Shown here in pieces: positions 1 through 6,063 of a stretch of 8,803 nt of DNA. The DNA lies in the NCBI GenBank assembly GCA_945788675.1, contig CALZMY010000013.1:1-8803 (forward strand), read 5' to 3'. Both the position numbers and the translations under genes were made by a program. Source of the stretch: an uncultured Gammaproteobacteria bacterium. Its GTDB lineage: Bacteria > Pseudomonadota > Gammaproteobacteria > SZUA-140. Position 1 is the stretch's first letter, and each line of letters opens with the position of its first letter. The notes below the pieces were generated by a model, which ran no database searches, was not told the origin of the DNA, and was given only the letters and a program-made list of their open reading frames with translations.

Positions 1-284
1 CTCTCGCTGTAATCAATCTCTGCACCTGTCAGATATTGAAAGCTCATCGGATCAACCAGCAACGTCACGCCCGCATTCTCAATCTCGGTATCGCCATCAT
101 TGACTTCTTCATCGAAGGTAAAGCCATACTGGAAACCGGAACAGCCGCCGCCGGAGATAAAAACTCGCAACTTCAATGCATCATTGCCCTCTTCTTCGAT
201 CAGACTCTTCACCTTAGCCGCAGCACTGTCGGTGAAAACCAGGGAAGGAGGAGGTGGGGGCATATCCAGTGATACAGCACTCAT
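1..284 (-). CDS. erpA: Iron-sulfur cluster insertion protein ErpA (C-terminal end missing)
   Basis: This is an A-type Fe-S carrier that delivers clusters to apo-proteins in the cytoplasm. The first 94 residues are visible and the gene runs off the left edge, so the two C-terminal cluster-ligand cysteines are outside the window. The visible core has the family signature ISGGGCSGFQYGF, with the first ligand cysteine at about residue 48, followed by the conserved stretch VDPMSFQYL. The N-terminus has an unusual run of five prolines (residues 9-13) before the conserved SLVFTDSAA region. The ATG at 284 has an AAGGA ribosome-binding site at 294-298, nine bases away. An in-frame ATG at 263 is possible but lacks such a site. 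The gene is last in a minus-strand series after argC, the DUF6776-type gene and the bactofilin. An IscR-like operator lies 43-67 bases upstream of the start, so it probably has its own iron-sulfur-responsive promoter. Confidence 0.93.
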   Translation of the reverse strand, partial: MSAVSLDMPPPPPSLVFTDSAAAKVKSLIEEEGNDALKLRVFISGGGCSGFQYGFTFDEEVNDGDTEIENAGVTLLVDPMSFQYLTGAEIDYSE

Positions 285-326
285 TTGATTCAATCCTTAA
301 CGCATATTAATTGTAGACATCGTCTC

Positions 327-351
327 ATACCATACTTTTTTAGTCAAGTAT
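327..351 (-). promoter_or_regulatory. Candidate IscR type 1 operator upstream of erpA
   Basis: Read on the minus strand, the site is ATACTTGACT, then AAAAA, then AGTATGGTAT. It is an imperfect palindrome that agrees at 22 of 25 positions with the type 1 IscR consensus as I remember it. It contains TTGACT, a good -35 hexamer, so bound IscR could block RNA polymerase. I found no well-spaced -10; a TACAAT-like hexamer at 310-315 is 27 bases from it, too far. Repression of erpA by [2Fe-2S]-IscR is known in E. coli. The match and location are seen; the function here is inferred. Confidence 0.7.
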
Positions 352-362
352 AAAAGATATAT

Positions 363-788
363 TCAAGACTCGACTTCTGATGCCAACTCTCGCACCTCTG
401 GTGTAACAACAATCTCTCGCTCTTTCACTGGCTCCTCAATATGAACAAGATTACCGTTCACCTCAGCCCCCATCGACATCTCGATGCGATTGTAATAGAC
501 ATTGCCAGTGACACGCGCGTGTGGTGCCAGTTCAGCGGTCTCATGCACATGAATATCACCGATCACCACGCCGTTAACCACTATATAAGGCACGCGAATA
601 TCACCCTCGATCAGGCCATGCTCACTCAGCACCAGCACTGCTGGACCACTGTCATCGGCGGTCACGCTGCCTTTAATCTTGCCATCCACATGCAGCCCTC
701 CATTGAAGACCACATCACCACGCAGTTCAGTCTGTTGCCCAATCAGGGTATCTACCTTCTCTGGCTTCTGTTTTCCACCGCCCCACAT
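363..788 (-). CDS. Bactofilin (polymer-forming cytoskeletal protein)
   Basis: The 141-residue protein matches the bactofilin family (formerly DUF583). These proteins form right-handed beta-helices that polymerise without nucleotide into membrane-associated filaments used for cell shape, polarity or positioning. The core spans about residues 12-115 and shows the hydrophobic/Gly periodicity of beta-helix rungs, as in LRGDVVFNGGLHVDGKIKGS and ARVTGNVYYNRIEMSMGAEV. Short charged, disordered tails flank the core, as is typical. There is no signal peptide, so it is cytoplasmic. The ATG at 788 is preceded by AAGGAGAG, a strong ribosome-binding site. It starts 30 bases after the stop of the DUF6776-type gene, which suggests cotranscription. 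Which bactofilin role it serves cannot be read from the sequence. Confidence 0.93.
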   Translation of the reverse strand: MWGGGKQKPEKVDTLIGQQTELRGDVVFNGGLHVDGKIKGSVTADDSGPAVLVLSEHGLIEGDIRVPYIVVNGVVIGDIHVHETAELAPHARVTGNVYYNRIEMSMGAEVNGNLVHIEEPVKEREIVVTPEVRELASEVES

Positions 789-818
789 AACACTCTCCTT
801 CTAAAATTCGCCTGTTTC

Positions 819-1550
819 TCAGCCCATCAGTTCGGACCAGCTATAGATTCGTTCAATCGACTTCCGCTTCTTGCCAGTCGAACTCGCCTTTACCTTTATC
901 CTTAACGGCACAAACCCCTCAGGCAATACAATATCGCCATCAACCTCCTGAAAATATTTAAAACGGAACAGCTCGCCCTCGTCGCCCTTTTTGGAAAATT
1001 TAGCGTGGGACAGCTCCACCTGAGCATCGTCCTGCAGGCCGATCAGCGTCAAACGCACCCGCCCCTTGATCAGCCGGTTGCTCTTCTCCAGCTGATTCAG
1101 GATCAGGCGATAACGAAAATTGCGCCCACCGCCATTGTCCTCCAGCCGGAAACTCAGGATTTGCAAACCACGTACCTGGTCCGAAGAACCCACGATGCCA
1201 CGGTAGAAAATCACCTGCTCCTTGAGTTCCAGCAGCTCGTTCTGCTGCTCCTTCATGGAATTATCGACCTGGTCATAGGCATGACGATCGATCTCACGGG
1301 CACGTTCATGAATCGCCTTTTGCGCGCGCAACGTCGCGGCTTCATCCTCAAGTTGCGCAATGCGATCTCGCAAACGGTCTCGTTCCTCACTCGCCTGAGC
1401 GCTTTCAAACCCTGCGCGGCTACGACCATAATCAAACAGCCACCAACCGCTCGCCAGCAGTATCATCGCTATCACAAAATACCATAACGATTTTTTGAGT
1501 GGATGATGGTGCTTAACGACTACATGCTTTGAACCTTTGCCTGCCACCAA
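819..1550 (-). CDS. Single-pass inner-membrane coiled-coil protein (DUF6776 type)
   Basis: This 243-residue protein of unknown function resembles the family now called DUF6776. It has a basic cytoplasmic N-terminus (residues 1-19, rich in Lys and His), one membrane segment at about residues 21-39 (LWYFVIAMILLASGWWLF), and a Glu/Arg/Leu-rich coiled coil at about residues 50-115. A beta-rich C-terminal domain follows, presumably periplasmic (about residues 125-243). The start is unusual: the first codon is TTG at 1550, immediately followed by GTG at 1547, with an in-frame stop directly upstream. The next ATG lies inside the membrane segment, so a non-ATG start seems forced. A GGGA motif about seven bases upstream of the TTG can serve as ribosome-binding site. 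Conserved linkage to the bactofilin suggests it could tether bactofilin to the membrane; that is inference. Confidence 0.85.
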   Translation of the reverse strand: MVAGKGSKHVVVKHHHPLKKSLWYFVIAMILLASGWWLFDYGRSRAGFESAQASEERDRLRDRIAQLEDEAATLRAQKAIHERAREIDRHAYDQVDNSMKEQQNELLELKEQVIFYRGIVGSSDQVRGLQILSFRLEDNGGGRNFRYRLILNQLEKSNRLIKGRVRLTLIGLQDDAQVELSHAKFSKKGDEGELFRFKYFQEVDGDIVLPEGFVPLRIKVKASSTGKKRKSIERIYSWSELMG

Positions 1551-1638
1551 TCAATTATCCCAATTTATCAATTCAGCGCCTCAATTTTCGTTAAAGCCAG
1601 AGCATCATTACCGGAGCATCAATGCCAGACCATCCACA

Positions 1639-2685
1639 CTAGGGCATCAACCCAACCGCATTCAGCCCGGCGCGCTCATCAAACCCAAACATGATATTCA
1701 TATTCTGTAACGCCTGTCCTGCCGCACCCTTGACCAGATTATCGATCACCGACAGCACTACCACGACATCCTGCCCCTGAGGACGAACCACCGCAATACG
1801 GCACATATTACTGCCCTTTACCGAACGGGTTTCAGGGAGCGCGCCTGCTGGCAATACATCCACAAACGGCTCATCTTTGTAACGCCGTTCGAACATACCC
1901 TGTAGATCGGCAGTGCGGTCACTCACGTTAGCGTAAAGTGTGGCGTGGATACCACGGATCATCGGCGTTAGATGCGGCACAAAGGTGAGGCCAACCTCAC
2001 CGTTAGCAGCAACAGCAAGCCCCTGCTTCACCTCCGGTAGATGACGATGTCCCTCCACCGCATAGGCCCGCATACTCTCGGTTGCCTCACACAACAATGT
2101 GCCAACACTTGCCTGCCGTCCGGCACCACTGGCCCCGGACTTAACATCGGCGATCAGGTTATCGCTCGCGGCCAGTCCATTTTCGATCAGCGGCAGGAAA
2201 CCAAGCTGCACCGCGGTCGGATAACAACCCGGATTCGCTACTAGCCGCGCCGTGCGGGTCGCCTCACGATTCACCTCAGGCAGCCCATAAATCGCCTCAC
2301 CCAACAGCTCGGGACAGGCGTGCACCATGCCGTACCACTGCTGCCACAACGCTGCATCTTTGATACGAAAATCAGCAGCCAGATCAATCACCCTTACACC
2401 AGCATCCAGCAGTGCGGGCACCATCTTCATCGCCGTACCATTCGGCGTTGCAAAGAAGACGACATCGGCAGCGGCAAGCGTTTCCACCCGTGGCTCACTG
2501 AAGGCAAGATCGATATGACCACGCAGGTTCGGATACATATCCGCCACCGGCTGCCCCGCTTCAGAACGTGAGGTGACCGCGACGATCTCAACGTGGGGAT
2601 GATTAACCAGCAGGCGCAGCAACTCGACACCGGTATATCCGGTACCACCGACAACAGCCACTTTAATCATTTTACTATTCATCAC
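1639..2685 (-). CDS. argC: N-acetyl-gamma-glutamyl-phosphate reductase
   Basis: ArgC catalyses the NADPH-dependent reduction of N-acetyl-glutamyl-5-phosphate to the semialdehyde, third step of arginine biosynthesis, in the cytoplasm. The N-terminal dinucleotide-binding loop VAVVGGTGYTG is at about residues 9-19. The catalytic cysteine lies in the signature LVANPGCYPTAVQLG at about residues 148-162. The substrate-binding region KSGASGAGRQ and the motif EGHRHLPEV carrying the general-base histidine follow. The length of 343-348 residues fits the family. The frame opens with GTG at 2685 directly followed by ATG at 2682; GGGACGG lies just upstream, so ATG 2682 (347 residues) is the most likely start. 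ATG 2670 would start at MIKVAVVGG. The protein looks intact. The 93-bp gap to the cytochrome gene upstream holds no clear terminator, so read-through is possible. Confidence 0.97.
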   Translation of the reverse strand: MMNSKMIKVAVVGGTGYTGVELLRLLVNHPHVEIVAVTSRSEAGQPVADMYPNLRGHIDLAFSEPRVETLAAADVVFFATPNGTAMKMVPALLDAGVRVIDLAADFRIKDAALWQQWYGMVHACPELLGEAIYGLPEVNREATRTARLVANPGCYPTAVQLGFLPLIENGLAASDNLIADVKSGASGAGRQASVGTLLCEATESMRAYAVEGHRHLPEVKQGLAVAANGEVGLTFVPHLTPMIRGIHATLYANVSDRTADLQGMFERRYKDEPFVDVLPAGALPETRSVKGSNMCRIAVVRPQGQDVVVVLSVIDNLVKGAAGQALQNMNIMFGFDERAGLNAVGLMP

Positions 2686-2778
2686 CCGTCCCGCTTAAAT
2701 TCTGAAGAAAATCAAAGTGGCATGATACGCGAAGGAGGCCATAGAAAAAACCGGCGCATATCACAAACTAAACACTGA

Positions 2779-3681
2779 CTACTGTTCTGTATCACTGCCC
2801 GGTATAAACACCCGCATAACATAAGCGGCCACAGCGTCGATCTCTTCAACACTCAACACCCCGCGCCATGCCGGCATGGTTGTACCGGGCAGCCCTTCGC
2901 TGATCACCTTAGTCAGACGCTGGCGGCTCATCCCGGCCATCGCCTCCGCATCGGTCAGGTCACGCGGGTGCGGCTGTAGAAAACTGCCGATCCAGTTACG
3001 CCCAGTAGCGGTAGCGCCATGGCAAAAGGCACAGTTGGCCTGAAAGAGTCGCTCACCGGCCTGTTGTTGTGGCGTCAGCCCCTCAACCGTTGGTGCAATA
3101 TCATGGCGTGCAAACGGGGTCGCCGATGAGGTGGCATCAAACGCCTTATCCTCTGACGCGATACCCGGCCGATAACCACCCCGTGGAAAAGACACCGAAC
3201 GCGGATCCCACCACTTACCTTCATCAGCCACGCGCGAACGATCATGACAGGTAATGCAAGCAGTAAGAAACAGTTGTCGTCCCTCACGCTGTTCCAGCGT
3301 TAACTGCTGCAACGGCGTATCCAACGCAATCTCGCCCGTCGCAAACGGAAACGCAGGGGCATAACGCTCATGATCGTCCCAGCCGTTTTCCGGCGTGTGA
3401 TAACGGGTATTGATGCCATCACCCGCAATAAAAACGCGGCGCACATAGTCGACCACCGCCTCAATCTCAGCGCGACTCAATACCGATGCAAAAGCCATCA
3501 TCGCGGAGCCTTCTCGGCCCTGTGTCACCGATTCAATCATCGCCTCACGAGAGATATCCGTCAGCTTCAGTGAGGTAAAGTTACGCGGTGGTGGATCGAG
3601 ATAGGAGGCCGCGAGCGTCTTAGCATTGCCGCTGTAACCGTGACAAAAATAACAGTAGTTATTATAGATATTACGACCCAA
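2779..3681 (-). CDS. Triheme c-type cytochrome frame, probably the C-terminal half of a frameshifted hexaheme protein
   Basis: The 300 codons encode three CXXCH haem sites: CYFCH (residue 10), CITCH (142) and CAFCH (217). The first and third are class I cytochrome c domains with a PPPRNFT/HPRDLT stretch, Met axial-ligand regions (SAMM at about 59-62; TTMPAW at about 267-272) and a closing helix (VVDYVRRVFI, VAAYVMRVFI). The middle one lacks the rest of the fold. The only usable start is TTG at 3681, with GAAGG seven bases upstream. That start gives no signal peptide and cuts into the conserved helix before the first haem site. The frame is open, without ATG or GTG, back to 3865, past the upstream stop and through the A9 run. 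The domain belongs to periplasmic proteins, so I infer that it is translated as a fusion with the upstream frame, or is inactivated. Confidence 0.8.
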   Translation of the reverse strand: MGRNIYNNYCYFCHGYSGNAKTLAASYLDPPPRNFTSLKLTDISREAMIESVTQGREGSAMMAFASVLSRAEIEAVVDYVRRVFIAGDGINTRYHTPENGWDDHERYAPAFPFATGEIALDTPLQQLTLEQREGRQLFLTACITCHDRSRVADEGKWWDPRSVSFPRGGYRPGIASEDKAFDATSSATPFARHDIAPTVEGLTPQQQAGERLFQANCAFCHGATATGRNWIGSFLQPHPRDLTDAEAMAGMSRQRLTKVISEGLPGTTMPAWRGVLSVEEIDAVAAYVMRVFIPGSDTEQ

Positions 3682-3767
3682 TGCCAGGCCTTCAGATGCC
3701 AGACCATCAGATCTCGTCGTCGCCTCAACTACGCCGCGATGATCTCCATCATCTGCGTCACTGACGC

Positions 3768-5129
3768 CTACGGCTTTCCCGGCGCGACTGGAGACTCCGT
3801 CGTCAACGCGCTCGCGGGTAGCGCTTTTTTTTTGTGCTGGATAAACGTCTGGAACACAAACTCAGTGACATCGGCAATCTCTTGATTGTTGAGCACCTTG
3901 CTCCACGACGGCATCACCGTACCCGGCAGTCCGGCAGCGATGGCACGGAAAAGCGCAGGACGATTGAGCGTCTTGCGCGCACGCTCACCGAGGAAGTTAC
4001 GTGGACGCGGCGTAATGAATGATGAACGAGGTCCATGACCATCCCCACGCACTCCATGACAGGTAAAACAGTTGGCCATGTAAAACTCACGCCCGGCAGC
4101 CACATCCCCCACCAGACCATGCGGCAACTGCAACGTCATATCGGATTCAACCAGTGACGGCGGAGGCGGAGGCCGCTTATGACTGGCAGGTGCCTGATGT
4201 TGATCGGCCGTAAGCGGCGTCGCACCCTGGGTTGTCTCCCCGCCTGGATGATTACGAATATGTGGTGCGGCCGCATGAGGATTGGCAGCAATATCATCCT
4301 GATCCAGCGTCGCATCTGTGGTAGCGGCAACGCCAGCAACGCGCATAAAATCACCACGAATATAATCGACCACCGTTACGATCTCATCCGCTGAGAGACG
4401 TGAGCTAAACGGCATCATCGCCGTCCCTGTGCGGCCATAGGTCACCGAAGTGATCATACGTTCACGGGTCAGATACTCACGCGCTTCAGCGCTGGTGAAA
4501 TCACGCGGCGGCGGACTAAGTCCATTTTTAGTCCAGGTAGCACCGTTCCCTTTATCACCATGACACGCGGAACAGTGACGCTTATAAATTGTGCGCCCAC
4601 TCCGACCGCTACTAACAGGAGTACTAAGCGCGAGGAGAGAGGACGATGCCGCCAGGTTCGCACCCGCCTCATCTGCCAACGCTGGATCACGCATAAATGT
4701 GCTGCGCACATAATCGACCACACCGGCGATCTGCGACTCATCCAGACGCCCTTGCCAGCCGACCATTGCGGTATTAGGCCGACCAAAGGTCACCGACGTG
4801 ATCATGCGCTCACGACTCAACTCCTGCCACGCAGCTGCAGTGGTAAAATTACGTGGCGCAGGTCGCAAGCCATGCTGTGCGCGACTCTTACCATCGCCCT
4901 TGTCGCCATGACACGCCGAACAGTGCTGACGGTAAAGCGGCGCATACTCCGCCAACGGCGATGGCTCAGCCAATTGCCCTGATGATGTGGAAATCACCTC
5001 GGCCTCTGTCGCCGTCATCCCGGGCATCGCCTGAGCTGTCGTCGCACAGAGCAGCGCCGTGGCAAATATCCCCGTCAGCACCCGCTGATATACCGTGTAA
5101 TATTTCAGTGTATTCATGATCGCATCCAT
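3768..5129 (-). CDS. Exported triheme c-type cytochrome, N-terminal half of a likely hexaheme protein
   Basis: The 453-residue product has a Sec signal peptide with likely cleavage at AQA|MPG (after residue 34). Three cytochrome c domains follow, with haem sites CSACH (70), CSACH (186) and CFTCH (354). Probable Met ligands are AMV (121-123), AMMPF (237-241) and VMPSW (405-409). A long disordered linker (about 264-335), rich in Ala, His and Pro and including RPPPPPS, separates domains 2 and 3. The first ATG (5129) has no ribosome-binding site and adds an acidic residue to the signal peptide. The ATG at 5117 (MNTLKYYTVYQRV) has GGA upstream and is the better start. After the third domain, lysines 433-435 are coded by nine A, and the zero frame adds only 18 further residues. 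A -1 shift in the A run continues into the next cytochrome frame, for 783 residues and six haems. It is transcribed divergently from the pentaheme gene. Confidence 0.9.
   Translation of the reverse strand: MDAIMNTLKYYTVYQRVLTGIFATALLCATTAQAMPGMTATEAEVISTSSGQLAEPSPLAEYAPLYRQHCSACHGDKGDGKSRAQHGLRPAPRNFTTAAAWQELSRERMITSVTFGRPNTAMVGWQGRLDESQIAGVVDYVRSTFMRDPALADEAGANLAASSSLLALSTPVSSGRSGRTIYKRHCSACHGDKGNGATWTKNGLSPPPRDFTSAEAREYLTRERMITSVTYGRTGTAMMPFSSRLSADEIVTVVDYIRGDFMRVAGVAATTDATLDQDDIAANPHAAAPHIRNHPGGETTQGATPLTADQHQAPASHKRPPPPPSLVESDMTLQLPHGLVGDVAAGREFYMANCFTCHGVRGDGHGPRSSFITPRPRNFLGERARKTLNRPALFRAIAAGLPGTVMPSWSKVLNNQEIADVTEFVFQTFIQHKKKALPASALTTESPVAPGKP
3808..3833 (+). terminator. Terminator-like hairpin plus T9 on the plus strand, antisense to the cytochrome
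   Basis: Read on the plus strand, GCGCT (3808-3812), a seven-base loop and AGCGC (3820-3824) are followed directly by nine T. That is the layout of an intrinsic terminator, though the stem is only five base pairs. No plus-strand gene lies upstream, so it would end only antisense transcription. It may simply be a by-product of the A9 coding run. Confidence 0.3.
3825..3833 (-). other. A9 homopolymer: candidate frameshift or slippage site
   Basis: On the coding strand the sequence is CAC AAA AAA AAA GCG in the upstream cytochrome's frame. It contains A-AAA-AAA, a classical -1 slippery heptamer, and is long enough for RNA-polymerase slippage. One extra A, or a -1 ribosomal shift, moves reading directly into the downstream cytochrome frame with no stop. 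Two possible hairpins follow on the coding strand: GCGCT/AGCGC (3808-3824) and a longer imperfect one at 3785-3802. The run is seen; use as a recoding site is inferred, and a sequencing deletion in the homopolymer would look identical. Confidence 0.6.
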
Positions 5130-5163
5130 AGTTGCGTATTGTGACGCAAAACAAATAGTTGCG
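5128..5163 (+). repeat. Direct repeat ATAGTTGCG, two copies 27 bp apart
   Basis: ATAGTTGCG occurs at 5128-5136 and again at 5155-5163. The first copy overlaps the left arm of the palindrome at 5132-5149. The 27-bp spacing, about two and a half helical turns, would put the two copies on roughly opposite faces. A role as repeated half-sites for a regulator of the divergent promoters is only a guess. Confidence 0.35.
5132..5149. promoter_or_regulatory. Inverted repeat TTGCGT-N6-ACGCAA before the hexaheme gene
   Basis: The perfect 6+6 palindrome TTGCGT ATTGTG ACGCAA starts three bases upstream of the first possible cytochrome ATG (5129) and 15 bases upstream of the preferred one (5117). It could be an operator for a dimeric regulator, or a hairpin in the mRNA leader (6-bp stem, 6-base loop) that controls translation. 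It does not match FNR or CRP sites well, and I do not recognise the regulator. Confidence 0.45.
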
Positions 5164-5236
5164 CCACGCCAATGATAGCTTTATTCTTGGTCATTAAATA
5201 AGCAGTCTAGCCTGCAAAAATAGACGTAGTGCAACC

Positions 5237-5245
5237 GGGGGGGGG
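5237..5245 (+). repeat. G9 homopolymer in the divergent intergenic region
   Basis: Nine consecutive G lie in the 169-bp region between the divergent cytochrome genes, 53 bases upstream of the pentaheme start codon. Long G tracts in promoter regions are a known source of slipped-strand phase variation. I could not place convincing -35 and -10 elements around this tract, so its effect on either promoter is unknown. The rest of 5130-5298 holds the palindrome, the direct repeat and an AT-rich stretch (about 5172-5222). Confidence 0.5.
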
Positions 5246-5298
5246 AATCCTGAGCAGCCGAAGTTCTGAATCAACAGCAGCTCAAGGATATTAATTAC

Positions 5299-6063
5299 GT
5301 GAAACAGCGACTTAACCAATTTATTCTTTCGATCACCATCCTCTCGCTAGGATGCGTAATATCGCTGCCAGTGAGCGCCGCCGAGGGCACCAACACCATC
5401 CTCGGCACCAAACACGACTTCACCGGACTCAATCAACGCACCGGCGTGGTCGCAATGTCAGGGCTCGCCTTCTCCGACTACGGCTCCTCATGTGTCTATT
5501 GCCACATCCCGCCGGAACAGGAAGACGCCGACTCCACCCCCTTTGGCGGCATCGAAGGCTGGAACCGTTTCCTCCCCGCCACCGAACATAGCTATGATCT
5601 ATATAATAGCCGTACGCTAGATAACAAGGTCAAATCACCAAGCCCCATCAGCCTGCTGTGTCTATCCTGTCACGACGGCACCATGGGGGTCGACATGACC
5701 GTTTTCCGCCCCAACGGCTGGCGCAGCAGCGAGGATGCCGCGATGCATCTGCGCATCAACGGCGACAACAACACCATGAACTGTGCCAAGTGCCACAACG
5801 GCCGTGTTGCACATAACATTGCGATCAAGCACATTGGCACCGACCTCACCAACGATCATCCGATTTCGATGCGTTATGCTGGACTCAGCTCCAAAGATCT
5901 CGATTTCAGACAGCCCGACAGCCCATACGGCTTCGATAACGGCGTCAAACTCTACGACGAGCGTGTAGAATGCGCCTCCTGTCATAACGTACACAATCCA
6001 GACATTCAGGTGCTGCTGCGCGACCGTGCTGACCGATTGTGTGAAACATGCCATATCAAGTAG
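5299..6063 (+). CDS. Exported pentaheme c-type cytochrome (doubled-CXXCH / cytochrome c3-like)
   Basis: The 254-residue protein has a signal peptide (likely cleavage after VSA, residue 27) and five haem sites: CVYCH (65), CLSCH (121), CAKCH (162), CASCH (225) and CETCH (248). Seven other histidines (39, 97, 150, 172, 178, 187, 232) are available as distal ligands, enough for bis-His ligation of all five haems; no cytochrome c Met-ligand motif is seen. The motifs TKHDF, CVYCH, WNRF, SLLCLSCHDGT and DHPISMRY resemble the small multihaem family that, as I recall, includes Geobacter OmcE-like proteins. It starts with GTG at 5299, with AAGGA ten bases upstream. Its last 16 bases overlap the NHL lipoprotein gene, indicating translational coupling. 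Likely role: electron transfer in the periplasm or at the cell surface. Filament formation is possible but unproven, and the exact family is uncertain. Confidence 0.9.
   Translation: MKQRLNQFILSITILSLGCVISLPVSAAEGTNTILGTKHDFTGLNQRTGVVAMSGLAFSDYGSSCVYCHIPPEQEDADSTPFGGIEGWNRFLPATEHSYDLYNSRTLDNKVKSPSPISLLCLSCHDGTMGVDMTVFRPNGWRSSEDAAMHLRINGDNNTMNCAKCHNGRVAHNIAIKHIGTDLTNDHPISMRYAGLSSKDLDFRQPDSPYGFDNGVKLYDERVECASCHNVHNPDIQVLLRDRADRLCETCHIK

Noticed and set aside
441..905. Plus-strand open frame of 154 codons
   Set aside because: It is antisense to the well-supported bactofilin and the end of the coiled-coil protein, and its translation shows no recognisable domain.
1600..1650. Recurring GCATCA near the end of argC
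   Set aside because: There are only a few short, irregularly spaced copies and no conserved unit; this is within chance.
2726..2740. Strong GAAGGAGG ribosome-binding-like motif on the plus strand
   Set aside because: No start codon with a credible frame follows at the right distance, and everything downstream on that strand is antisense.
4140..4170. PPPPPSLV occurs both in the cytochrome linker and in ErpA
   Set aside because: The proline codons differ between the two genes and the proteins are unrelated, so it is a coincidence rather than a shared element.
4560..4982. Plus-strand open frame of 140 codons
   Set aside because: It is antisense to the first two cytochrome domains, has no ribosome-binding site and is of Arg/Thr-rich shadow composition.
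5160..5190. TTGCGC and TATTCT as a sigma-70 promoter for the pentaheme gene
   Set aside because: The spacing is 17, but both hexamers match the consensus poorly, so I do not call it.
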